Source of the DNA: CAYTRP01 sp964625145
GTDB lineage: Bacteria; Sumerlaeota; Sumerlaeia; SLMS01; JAHLLQ01
Assembly (NCBI GenBank): GCA_964625145.1
Contig: CAZVAQ010000064.1
Coordinates: forward strand, 1 to 19,454
DNA: 19,454 nucleotides
Reading direction: 5' to 3'
A program made the position numbers and the translations under genes. Below, piece after piece: positions 1 through 6,907 of the stretch. Every line of letters starts with the position of its first letter. Positions within the stretch are counted from its first letter, which is position 1. The notes under the pieces are model-generated. The model was not told the DNA's origin. It did no database searches and saw only the letters and a program-made list of their open reading frames with translations.

Positions 1-2
1 CG

Positions 3-416
3 CGCCTGCACCGGGCGCTGATCCAGTTCATGCTGGACCTGCACACCCAGGAGCAGATCCGCGCGGTCCTCTCCGTCGCCCTCAAGACCATCATCTCCCA
101 GACCCTCGTGCCCAACGCATCGGGCAAGGGGCGTCTGGCCGCCTACGAGATTCTCCACTGTACTCCGGCCGTGCAGAACCTGATCCGCGAAGCCAAGACC
201 AACCGTATCATCTCCACCATCCAGACCTCTGCCAAGCAGGGCATGATCTCGATGGACGACTTCCTCTACAAGCTCTATTCCGAGAACAAGATCACCGGCG
301 AGATCGCCTTGGAGCGTTGCCACTATCCGGACGAAATGCGCGTCAAGTTGATGGGCACCGCCTCCGGAGCCGCCGGCTCCGCCAAGAAGGACGAAGCGGA
401 AGAACCGGTGGTGTGA
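3..416 (+). CDS. pilT: Type IV pilus retraction ATPase PilT, C-terminal part (5' truncated by window edge)
   Basis: This is the last 137 codons of a PilT/PilB-type secretion ATPase; the reading frame is open from the first bases, so the gene starts outside the window. The visible part matches the end of the PilT core domain: a helix ending in the family pattern of Gln/Arg followed by a Val-Leu-rich strand, then IISQTLVPNASGKGRLAAYE, which corresponds to the conserved ISQ-L-P--GKGR-A--E block, then TPAVQNLIREAKT (the 'NLIREGKT' motif) and a C-terminal helix around the conserved Gly-Met-x-x-Met-Asp. The last 25 residues are a charged, low-complexity tail. PilT is a cytoplasmic hexameric ATPase that powers pilus retraction in twitching motility. 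Walker A and B lie outside the window, so the distinction from paralogues such as PilU rests on the C-terminal motifs only. A terminator follows 33 bases after the stop. Confidence 0.85.
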   Translation, partial: RLHRALIQFMLDLHTQEQIRAVLSVALKTIISQTLVPNASGKGRLAAYEILHCTPAVQNLIREAKTNRIISTIQTSAKQGMISMDDFLYKLYSENKITGEIALERCHYPDEMRVKLMGTASGAAGSAKKDEAEEPVV

Positions 417-449
417 TCACGCCAGCAACACGCTGTGTCGAATTGCAAC

Positions 450-474
450 GGGGCCCCACACGGGCCCCATTTTT
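450..474 (+). terminator. Rho-independent terminator of pilT
   Basis: A perfect 7-bp stem (GGGGCCC at 450-456 pairing with GGGCCCC at 462-468) encloses a 5-nt loop and is followed by ATTTTT. It lies 33 bases downstream of the pilT stop codon in the right orientation to end that transcript. Confidence 0.8.
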
Positions 475-494
475 CATGTCGGCCCGACGGTCCA

Positions 495-565
495 CAAAGT
501 ATCATGGCCATCTTTCTGCCAAGCCGTAGCCGGGCGAAGGCCGGGCCATGATGTTCTTCCTGATG
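495..565 (+). repeat. Degenerate copy of the dispersed element found at 11379-11517
   Basis: Two blocks match the left part of the element at 11379. The first, CAAAGTATCATGGCCATCTT at 495-514, differs from the other copy at two positions. The second, starting GGCCATGATG at 544-565, matches in 18 of 22 positions. The two blocks are adjacent in the other copy but separated by about 30 bases here. The right terminal repeat is not recognisable. The copy sits in the non-coding gap between two convergent genes. Confidence 0.55.
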
Positions 566-611
566 AACCAAAGCCGCAATGAGTCTGCCTGACTTCAAAA
601 AACCCCCTATC

Positions 612-2279
612 TTACTCCCCGCCCTCCCACTCCAATACCACGGCCCACTCCGTTCCGTTGGGCATGTGAAACCGCTGGAGGATGTTGGCCGCGCGGATGA
701 CACGTTCTTCCACATTCAGTGGGGGATAAGGCGGAATCGGAGCCAGAAGCCACACCCGTCCGTTTCCCGGCTCCCAATCCGAATCGGAAACCTTCCCCGT
801 AATCCGGTCCATCTCGAATCGGATCGAGGGCGTATCCATTAGGTATTGCGGAAGCACCAGCGTCTGCGGCCGGTCCGGGTGTTCCCGCAGCCACTCACTG
901 ATCTCCACCAGGTTTGTATTGAAGGCCTCTGGTATGCCAGGGCTTGAAGCCCAATCATTGAAGTAGCGTCTCACCTCTCCGGCTCCATACCAAAGCAGCA
1001 GCAGCCCCATAAATGCAGCGGCCCACTTGGCTACCAGGAGGCGCGAGCGGAGCTGCGTCCAGATTGCTTCCAGCCCGATCGCCAAAACGCACGCCACAGC
1101 GGGTGTCACGAAGAGCATCCGCAACATGTTCGGCGCCCCAAAAGACAGGACCGAAACCAGAGATCCGAAGACTACCCACGCTGCCAGTACCGCAGAAGGC
1201 CAGCAACCGCGAAGGGCTCGCGCGATCGTGAGCACCAGCGCGGCCATGAAAAGCATCCCGGTAATCACGTCAAACACCGGTGCTCCGGTGCCGTGAACGT
1301 CGGGCATGGCCTCCGGGTCCATTCTCCGCAGGTCCGCCCATGTGGCCACGGCCTCTTGCGGGCGGTTGGACAGCAGATATGCCTGGTTGAACTGCGGCCA
1401 GCCGGGGATGCTGTGCCGGGGCTCGTGGTCGCCGCGTATCGTCGACATCAACGCCACATCGCGGGCCTGTGCGAGCAGGCGCGTCCAGCCGCCGCGCCCC
1501 TCGTCGAATAGCGACACCTCATCGGTCCGTCCCGAGAAGTGGTCAGGGTTCCGGACGAAATCGATGCCTAGGGGTACGAACACACAGACCGCCAAGGCCA
1601 CCGCCAGGATGGAGTGCTTCAGGATGACCGGCCGGCTCCTCGATTGCCAGATCGCCAGCAGGAGCAATCCACCTATGATGATCACAAACAACCGCATGGA
1701 GAGATAGGTGTAAAGACAGGCCCCTAAAGCCAATCCCCACAGTGCTCCAGCGTGCCAACTTGGACGCCTCAGAAACCGCGCCAACAGCGCCATCGAAAGC
1801 GCCGCGAACAGCGGCGAGAGAATCACCCGGAACGCCGTCCGCGAGAAGTGCACGTGCCACCTCATGGGCGCGAAGACCAGTACTGTCCACAGCGCCACCC
1901 GCGGACCGGCCACCTCCCGCGCCATCCACCACGTCACAGGAATGGTCAGCGACCCGATTACAGCGCTAACCGCCCGGATGGTCGCAGCCTCCACCGGCCC
2001 AAGAGCCAACCCCATGGCGAGCAGGTACATGTACAACGGCTCGCGCATGTGGCCGTAGGTATCGAAGAAGACCGGCCGGTTGATCCCCCGCAGGACGTCC
2101 AGCCCGTCCAAACCATAGATCGCCTCGTCGTACCAAAGGCCCGGCGGGATTGCATCCAGCGCCCAGAACCGCAGGAACACGCCCCCCAAAGTGGCGAGTC
2201 CGACGGCCAACCATTCCCACCACGCCACCGGCGGGCGGGGTTCGTGAAAGCCGGAAAGGGGACGGAGGAGTTCTCTCAA
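612..2279 (-). CDS. GT-C family integral-membrane glycosyltransferase (ArnT/GT39/GT83-like)
   Basis: A 555-residue protein with many hydrophobic segments (first one about residues 21-40), typical of polytopic GT-C enzymes that use lipid-phosphate sugar donors on the outer face of the cytoplasmic membrane. The first large loop carries WYDEAIYGLDG, with Asp51-Glu52 in the place of the catalytic acidic pair of this superfamily. It is followed by the HMREPLYMYLLA segment, equivalent to the family's conserved H-P-Pl-yy motif. The last 110 residues are less hydrophobic and probably form an extracytoplasmic domain. The start is a TTG at 2279; a stop codon lies three codons upstream, so no earlier start exists, and the Shine-Dalgarno is poor. 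A GTG at 2228 is an alternative that keeps the first membrane segment. The gene diverges from the DUF4126 gene and stands alone; the acceptor cannot be deduced. Confidence 0.75.
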   Translation of the reverse strand: MRELLRPLSGFHEPRPPVAWWEWLAVGLATLGGVFLRFWALDAIPPGLWYDEAIYGLDGLDVLRGINRPVFFDTYGHMREPLYMYLLAMGLALGPVEAATIRAVSAVIGSLTIPVTWWMAREVAGPRVALWTVLVFAPMRWHVHFSRTAFRVILSPLFAALSMALLARFLRRPSWHAGALWGLALGACLYTYLSMRLFVIIIGGLLLLAIWQSRSRPVILKHSILAVALAVCVFVPLGIDFVRNPDHFSGRTDEVSLFDEGRGGWTRLLAQARDVALMSTIRGDHEPRHSIPGWPQFNQAYLLSNRPQEAVATWADLRRMDPEAMPDVHGTGAPVFDVITGMLFMAALVLTIARALRGCWPSAVLAAWVVFGSLVSVLSFGAPNMLRMLFVTPAVACVLAIGLEAIWTQLRSRLLVAKWAAAFMGLLLLWYGAGEVRRYFNDWASSPGIPEAFNTNLVEISEWLREHPDRPQTLVLPQYLMDTPSIRFEMDRITGKVSDSDWEPGNGRVWLLAPIPPYPPLNVEERVIRAANILQRFHMPNGTEWAVVLEWEGGE

Positions 2280-2375
2280 GTGCCGCTCTCAGACGGGGGA
2301 GACCCCGAAAAATTTCTCAAAACGTATTGAATAGGTGGGGAACCACACCGTAAAGCCTGATGTCAGACTCCACGC

Positions 2376-2383
2376 GGAAGGAG
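2376..2383 (+). promoter_or_regulatory. Ribosome binding site that fixes the DUF4126 start
   Basis: GGAAGGAG lies 9 bases before the ATG at 2393. The upstream in-frame ATG at 2360 has no comparable site, so the first 11 codons of the longer frame are probably leader rather than coding sequence. Confidence 0.7.
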
Positions 2384-2392
2384 CCAACCTCC

Positions 2393-3022
2393 ATGGGCTA
2401 TGAAGAAATCATTCTGACACTGTCGGTCGCACTGGGCGCAAGCTGGTGTGCGGGGGTGAACCTGTATGCCACCGTTTTTGTCCTCGGCGCGCTCAGCCGC
2501 TGGACCTCCTTTGACCTGCCCGGCGACTTGGCCGTGCTCGAGAGTCATTGGGTCCTGTGGCCCGCGCTGGCCATGTACACCATCGAGTTCTTCGCCGACA
2601 AGTTCCCCGCTGTCGACACGGCATGGGATTCCATTCACACCTTCATCCGCATTCCTGCGGGCGCCGCGCTGGCCGCCACGGCATTGGGAGAGGTCCCCTT
2701 GGAGCTTCAGGTGCTCGCCGGCCTGATCGGCGGCACACTGGCCACCACCAGCCACACCGCCAAGGCCACCACACGTCTGGTTGCCCACTCCACCGCGACC
2801 TCGCCGATCGTCAGCCCCGTCGCCAGCGTCGTGGAAGACATCACCGTCGTTGGTCTGCTGGCCTTCGTCGTGGCCAACCCGCTCATGTCACTGGGCATCC
2901 TCGCCATCCTGGTCGTCGCCTCGGCCTTCATCGTCTGGACGTTCTGGAAGCTGGCCAAGCTGGTCATCAGCCGCACCGTCGCCTTCTTCTCCGGCGAGCC
3001 GACCATGCCGACGCCGGCGTAG
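2393..3022 (+). CDS. DUF4126 family membrane protein
   Basis: A 209-residue, mostly hydrophobic protein of the DUF4126 family; the function of this family is not established. The diagnostic stretch is EFFADKFPAVDTAWDSIHTF, followed by IRIPAGAAL. It matches the conserved E--ADK-P-VD--WD--HT-IR---GA-L signature. About four to five membrane segments flank a Gly-rich stretch (GLIGGTLATTSHTAKATTR), and the last 10 residues are a Pro-rich cytoplasmic tail. Family members are about 180-220 residues, so this one is complete. The start at 2393 is chosen over 2360 because of the GGAAGGAG site 9 bases ahead of it. The gene is transcribed alone, diverges from the GT-C gene across a gap of about 110 bases, and ends at a clear terminator. 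Confidence 0.82.
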   Translation: MGYEEIILTLSVALGASWCAGVNLYATVFVLGALSRWTSFDLPGDLAVLESHWVLWPALAMYTIEFFADKFPAVDTAWDSIHTFIRIPAGAALAATALGEVPLELQVLAGLIGGTLATTSHTAKATTRLVAHSTATSPIVSPVASVVEDITVVGLLAFVVANPLMSLGILAILVVASAFIVWTFWKLAKLVISRTVAFFSGEPTMPTPA

Positions 3023-3051
3023 AGTTTTTCCAAGACCAGATCGTGAATTGT

Positions 3052-3088
3052 CCCCCTTCCTGCGTTGGCTTGGAGGGGGGTTCTTTTT
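3052..3088 (+). terminator. Rho-independent terminator of the DUF4126 gene
   Basis: CCCCCTTCC at 3052-3060 pairs with GGAGGGGGG at 3072-3080 (nine pairs, one of them G-U) across an 11-nt loop and is followed by TTCTTTTT. It begins 29 bases after the stop codon. Confidence 0.85.
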
Positions 3089-3256
3089 GCCAACAGGCAA
3101 AGAGCTTCCACTCACCACCAGTCATCATTCGACTCCGCTGGGCGCGCCGGGCTCCCGCCCGGCAGTCGGGCCAATGGGTCATCGCATTGGGCAACTACTT
3201 GCTGTTTGGCGAGTACGAAGAAAGCGCAATGACAGCCCGGCCAATACCAACCTCTC

Positions 3257-3598
3257 CTACAAGTATTTCACCCAGTTCATCATCGTCTCCGGGGATTCAT
3301 CCCGGCAAACCTCCGAAAGCCGATTCACAACCTGCCCGACCGAATATCGCATCTGATGGGCATAGATTATACCACGAAATGGCGTGCCTGACTTCTGACA
3401 TCTACTCGCCAATTCGAGAAAGTCCTTATCCATCGTGAAGACCACCCGCCCCAACGTTCGAGCGCGATCCAGGATCCACTGATCGTTGTTACCCCTTCCG
3501 CCGTCATCCTGGACTCGAAGCGCGTCACAGCCCCGTTCAACGAGACCCTCAACAATTGCCTTCGCTACATGTTCGTCGACATAGAGTGCAATCGCCAT
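3257..3598 (-). CDS. DUF5615 PIN-like toxin of a type II toxin-antitoxin pair
   Basis: A 113-residue protein of the DUF5615 (PIN-like, Mut7-C-related) family, whose members are predicted RNases usually paired with DUF433 antitoxins. The acidic positions expected of the fold are present: Asp8-Glu9 in LYVDEHV, Asn38-Asp39 after a Gly-rich turn (GGRGNNDQWIL), and Asp57/Asp59 in FTMDKDFLEL. The length is normal for the family (about 100-120). The ATG lies 13 bases after the stop of the DUF433 gene, which is transcribed first, the usual antitoxin-then-toxin order. The Shine-Dalgarno is weak, which suggests translation coupled to the antitoxin; that is inference. The gene ends about 170 bases from the convergent DUF4126 terminator, with no clear terminator of its own. 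Confidence 0.8.
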   Translation of the reverse strand: MAIALYVDEHVAKAIVEGLVERGCDALRVQDDGGRGNNDQWILDRARTLGRVVFTMDKDFLELASRCQKSGTPFRGIIYAHQMRYSVGQVVNRLSEVCRDESPETMMNWVKYL

Positions 3599-3611
3599 TG
3601 GAGGGAATCCG

Positions 3612-3920
3612 CTACTCGGCGGTCTTCAGGAACCTTTCCTGAAAGGTTTCGATCTCCAAACGTAGACGCTCTGATTCCTCCAGCGACTCCCGGATGCACC
3701 CATCGACCAAATCACGGTTGTCATAATAAAAAGACAGGGCTGCATGCACCTGAGCGGGTGTGATCTCGCCGTAATGTTGCCGGGAAATCTCGACAGGCGA
3801 CCAACCGTGGTGAAAATGATCAATCACCACGGTCTCAACCCGATAGGTAGTCCCATCGATCCGCGGGCGTCCGTCCGGATCGATCACAATGCGGCTGGAT
3901 GGTACAGTGATTGTGGCCAT
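3612..3920 (-). CDS. DUF433 antitoxin (partner of the DUF5615 toxin)
   Basis: A 102-residue DUF433 protein. The N-terminal half reads VIDPDGRPRIDGTTYRV, matching the family's 'dp-v-gG-P-I-GTRi-V' pattern although the usual Arg of GTR is Tyr here. It is followed by a helix-turn-helix-like stretch (HGWSPVEISRQHYGEITPAQ) and VHAALSFYYDN, the conserved AL-YY segment. A charged helical C-terminus of about 35 residues (ESLEESERLRLEIETFQERF) probably wraps the toxin. DUF433 proteins neutralise the PIN-like partner and often bind their own promoter. The ATG at 3920 is preferred to an in-frame GTG at 3935 because GAGG lies 9 bases before it. The gene is followed directly by the toxin and lies just downstream of the aldehyde dehydrogenase on the same strand. 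Confidence 0.8.
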   Translation of the reverse strand: MATITVPSSRIVIDPDGRPRIDGTTYRVETVVIDHFHHGWSPVEISRQHYGEITPAQVHAALSFYYDNRDLVDGCIRESLEESERLRLEIETFQERFLKTAE

Positions 3921-3983
3921 GTCACTCTGCCTCACACAGATTCTGCACCATCCAACTCAATCGGCGCGTCCAATGCAAGCCCA

Positions 3984-5414
3984 TCATCCCACCGTCCGCA
4001 GCACCATCAGCCGGATTTCGGTCATGTCCTCCATCGCGAAGCGGATCCCTTCGCGGCCCAGACCGCTGTCCTTCACGCCGCCATAGGGCATGTGGTCCAC
4101 GCGCCACGAGGGCACATCGCCAATCACCACGCCGCCAACGTCCAGTTTGTCCCATGCCCTGTGGGCCTTGTAGATGTCGCGCGTGAAGATACCCGCCTGC
4201 AGCCCGAACGTGCTGTCGTTCACCTCGTCCAGCGCCGCGTCAAAATCCTTGAACGGCGTCAGCAGCGCCACGGGGCCAAACGCCTCCTTACAATACACCT
4301 CGTCCTCGGGCTTCACGTTCTCCAGAAGCGTCGCCTCCAACATCGCGCCGTCGCGCTTGCCGCCGCACAGCAGCTTCGCGCCGTTCTTCACCGCCGCCTG
4401 GATCCAGTTGTCCAACCGCGACGCCTCCTTCTCGCTGATCATCGGGCCGATGAACGTGTCCTCGTCCTTGGGATTCCCCATCTTCAGCTTCTTCGTCGCC
4501 TCGACCAAACGGTCGCGCAGCTCCGCGTACAGGCTCTCGTGCGCCAGGATCCGCTGCACGCCGATGCAGCTCTGTCCCGATTGGTAGAACGCGCCGATGA
4601 TAATGCGCGCGACCACGTCCTTCAGATCCGACCCCTCATCCACAATCACCGCCGCGTTGCCGCCCAGCTCCAACACCACCTTCTTCTTTCCGGCCTTCGC
4701 CTTCAGGTCCCATCCCACCTCTGGCGATCCTGTGAAGCTCAGCAGCTTGAGCCGGTCGTCCTCGGTGAAAAGCGCCGCACCGTCGCGACGGCAGGGGAGG
4801 ATCGAGAATGCGCCCTCCGGCAGGTCCGTCTCCGCCAGGATCTCGCCGATGATGATCGCCCCCAGCGGCGTCAGGCTCGCCGGCTTCAGCACAAACGGAC
4901 ACCCCACCGCCAACGCCGGCGCGATCTTGTGCGCCGCCAGGTTCAGCGGGAAATTGAACGGCGAGATGAACGAACAGGGACCAATGGGTACACGTTTCCA
5001 CATGCCGCTGTACCCTTTCGCCCGCGCGCTGATGTCCATGGTCAGCACCTCGCCGTTCAGGCGCACGGACTCCTCCGCCGCGATGCGGAACGTGTCGATC
5101 AGCCGGCCGACCTCGCCCTTCGCGTCCTTGATCGGCTTCCCCGCCTCGATGCACAGCGACTCCGCCAACTCGTCAAACCGCTCCTGGAACCGCTTCACGC
5201 AATGGTTCAGGACGGCCTGCCGCTCATAGCTGGGCATCTGCCGCATCGGCTCGGCGGCCTCGACGGCCTTGCCGATGGCCTTGTCGATGGCCTTGGCATC
5301 GGCCATGGCCACGCGGAATGCGACCTTGCCGGTGTACTTGTCCGTCACTTCCAGGTCGGCATTGGGACTCTCAGCCTTGTTGGCCAGATAGTAAGGGTAA
5401 CTTTGCTTCAGCAT
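3984..5414 (-). CDS. NAD(P)-dependent aldehyde dehydrogenase (lactaldehyde / non-phosphorylating GAPDH-like group)
   Basis: A 476-residue, full-length member of the aldehyde dehydrogenase superfamily, oxidising an aldehyde to an acid with NAD(P)+ in the cytoplasm. All key residues are visible: Asn154 in SPFNFPLN, Lys177 in VLKPAS, the FTGSPEVG nucleotide-binding loop, the general base Glu249 in LELGG, the nucleophile Cys283 in GQSCIG, and EAFGPV near the C-terminus. The end (DVPSWRVDHMPYGGVKDSG, then GREG) resembles the lactaldehyde/glyceraldehyde-3-phosphate branch more than the betaine or succinate-semialdehyde branches, but the substrate cannot be fixed from sequence. The ATG at 5414 is chosen because AGGAG sits 8 bases upstream; an open extension of 23 codons beyond it has no such site. 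The gene appears monocistronic, or is followed at about 63 bases by the toxin-antitoxin pair. Confidence 0.92.
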   Translation of the reverse strand: MLKQSYPYYLANKAESPNADLEVTDKYTGKVAFRVAMADAKAIDKAIGKAVEAAEPMRQMPSYERQAVLNHCVKRFQERFDELAESLCIEAGKPIKDAKGEVGRLIDTFRIAAEESVRLNGEVLTMDISARAKGYSGMWKRVPIGPCSFISPFNFPLNLAAHKIAPALAVGCPFVLKPASLTPLGAIIIGEILAETDLPEGAFSILPCRRDGAALFTEDDRLKLLSFTGSPEVGWDLKAKAGKKKVVLELGGNAAVIVDEGSDLKDVVARIIIGAFYQSGQSCIGVQRILAHESLYAELRDRLVEATKKLKMGNPKDEDTFIGPMISEKEASRLDNWIQAAVKNGAKLLCGGKRDGAMLEATLLENVKPEDEVYCKEAFGPVALLTPFKDFDAALDEVNDSTFGLQAGIFTRDIYKAHRAWDKLDVGGVVIGDVPSWRVDHMPYGGVKDSGLGREGIRFAMEDMTEIRLMVLRTVG

Positions 5415-5422
5415 TTGGGGGG

Positions 5423-5427
5423 CTCCT
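5423..5427 (-). promoter_or_regulatory. Ribosome binding site that fixes the aldehyde dehydrogenase start
   Basis: AGGAG (minus strand) lies 8 bases before the ATG at 5414. The longer open frame reaching 5483 lacks a site of this quality, and the family alignment needs no extra N-terminal residues. Confidence 0.7.
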
Positions 5428-5570
5428 GCCTGAGTGGTCAGTCCTTCTGCCCCCAATCTGGGGCTCTGTGGCGTTCGGGGCAACCCGCTTCACCAAGAGT
5501 CCCAGATGGCAACTGAATCAAAACCACCAAAGAAAGGACGGGAAGCATCAAGAATTTTACGATTTGACTC

Positions 5571-5598
5571 TTGACAAACGCCATGGGGGGGGTACGAA
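5571..5598 (+). promoter_or_regulatory. Possible sigma-70-type promoter for the SPOR/TPR operon
   Basis: A consensus -35 hexamer TTGACA (5571-5576) is followed after 16 bases by TACGAA (5593-5598), a poor -10. The spacer contains a run of eight G. The position, 56-83 bases before the start codon at 5654, is suitable. The long hairpin described next begins right after the -10. Confidence 0.35.
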
Positions 5599-5599
5599 A

Positions 5600-5638
5600 T
5601 GCTCACGATTGAAGAACTGAACGGTTCGATCGTGAGCA
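5600..5638 (+). promoter_or_regulatory. 14-bp inverted repeat / 5'-leader hairpin ahead of the SPOR/TPR gene
   Basis: TGCTCACGATTGAA (5600-5613) pairs with TTCGATCGTGAGCA (5625-5638): 13 Watson-Crick pairs plus one G-U, with an 11-nt loop. The structure ends two bases before the GGAGGT ribosome binding site (5641-5646) and begins next to the putative -10 box. It may be an operator dyad or an RNA hairpin that affects translation. There is no T-tract, so it is not a terminator. Confidence 0.6.
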
Positions 5639-5653
5639 GAGGAGGTACAGGCG

Positions 5654-6907
5654 ATGATGCGAGTCGGATTTGCGCAGTGGGTGGTGGCGTTTGCCTTGGC
5701 GGGGTTGTTTATGGCGGCGGGGCCGGGGAGTTTGGACGCGGCGGGAGAGGAAATTTTCCGTGTGCAGTTGGGGCGCCATGACACCCAGCGCGCCGCCCAG
5801 GATCAGGCCGACGCCCTCTCGCAGCAGGGCCATGATGTCAATGTCCTGCCGTCCGATGGCACCTGGATTGTGGCGCTGGGGACGTACAACACCTATGCCG
5901 ATGCGTACGTGGACAGCATGCTCCTTCGCGAAGAGTATGGAAGCTTTGTCATTCGCGAGCCGCGCGTGGGGGAAGTCACCTTTGCCCCCTCGCCAACCGC
6001 CATTCGTGCAGTGAAAGACGCCCCCGGCGCCGCTGCCCGCTCCTCCTATCTCTCCGACTCGCCCACGGGTGCCGCATTGCGGCAACGCGCCTCGGGGCGC
6101 ATCGCGGAGGGGCGCTATGTCGATGCGGAACTGGACCTGCGCGAGTCAATGGGCCGCTTGTCCAACGACGACCCGGCAAAGGGTTGGGCGTCGATGCGAC
6201 TCGGTTACCTGGAACACCGGCGCGGAAACCTCGACATGAGCCGCGCGTACTTCACCCGCGTGGCCAGCGGCGAAATCGCCGCGACGCCCTTCGAAAAGGC
6301 CGAGGCCCTGCAACGCCTCGGCGCCATCGCCCATTCGCAAAAGGACCGCGCCGGTGCATGGCGTCTGTTCCGCCAGATGTATCATGAGGCCGCCGATGTC
6401 TCGCAGAAGTCGGAAGCGGCTCTGCAACTGGCGGGCCTGAACATGGAGCTCGCCCGGTCCGCAAAAGGGACACTCGAGGAAACGCGCCAGTTCATCCAGG
6501 AACAGCTTCAATGGATACCCGAATCCGAACGCCGCATCCGTGCACGAATGGAGTTGATGCATCTGGAGACGCGCTACTTCGAGCGGGATTATCAAGGTTG
6601 CGTGGACGAGGCCGAACCCTTCCTCGCAAAGTACGGCTGGGACCCCAAGCTGGAAACGGCAACGGCGCGGTTGTGGTATGCTTTCTCTCTATCGGAAACG
6701 GGCCGATACCTTGATGGGGTCGAGGTTTTTTGGGATGTCATCAACCAGGACTTCCAACCGGGTGAAGGTTGGGCGGTGATGCGCGATCCCCGGATTCGTG
6801 CGGCTGAATTCGCGCGCATCGCAGCAGCGAGGAGCGGAAGGCCGAGTGATGAGATCGCGTTCTGGAGGAACCTCGCCGTTGAGTTGCAGAACGGGGGTGG
6901 GAGATGA
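5654..6907 (+). CDS. Exported SPOR-domain and TPR-repeat protein
   Basis: A 417-residue protein with an N-terminal signal peptide (hydrophobic core about residues 8-23, possible cleavage near Ala29/Ala30). Residues 34-102 look like a SPOR domain: IFRVQLGRHDTQRAAQDQAD matches the yrVQ-G-f---a-A--- pattern, and WIVALGTYNTYADAYVDSML the V--G-y--y-dA repeat. SPOR domains bind glycan strands of peptidoglycan that lack stem peptides. Residues about 140-400 form helical TPR-like repeats (GWASMRLGYLEHRRGNLDMS; EALQRLGAIAHSQKDRAGAW), presumably for protein contacts in the periplasm. A SPOR domain at the N-terminus is the less usual arrangement. The start is firm: GGAGGT lies 7 bases before the ATG. 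The stop overlaps the next start by ATGA, so the genes are translationally coupled. Exact function is unknown. Confidence 0.75.
   Translation: MMRVGFAQWVVAFALAGLFMAAGPGSLDAAGEEIFRVQLGRHDTQRAAQDQADALSQQGHDVNVLPSDGTWIVALGTYNTYADAYVDSMLLREEYGSFVIREPRVGEVTFAPSPTAIRAVKDAPGAAARSSYLSDSPTGAALRQRASGRIAEGRYVDAELDLRESMGRLSNDDPAKGWASMRLGYLEHRRGNLDMSRAYFTRVASGEIAATPFEKAEALQRLGAIAHSQKDRAGAWRLFRQMYHEAADVSQKSEAALQLAGLNMELARSAKGTLEETRQFIQEQLQWIPESERRIRARMELMHLETRYFERDYQGCVDEAEPFLAKYGWDPKLETATARLWYAFSLSETGRYLDGVEVFWDVINQDFQPGEGWAVMRDPRIRAAEFARIAAARSGRPSDEIAFWRNLAVELQNGGGR

Noticed and set aside
3146..3163. Palindrome GCCGGGC-TCCC-GCCCGGC between the DUF4126 terminator and the toxin gene
   Set aside because: The 7-bp stem is perfect but has no T-tract on either strand. 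A single short GC palindrome is common in GC-rich intergenic DNA.
3744..5516. A 590-codon plus-strand open frame across the antitoxin and aldehyde dehydrogenase genes
   Set aside because: It is antisense to the complete aldehyde dehydrogenase with all catalytic motifs. Its translation is dominated by His, Arg, Gln and Leu, as expected of a reverse-complement frame in high-GC DNA.
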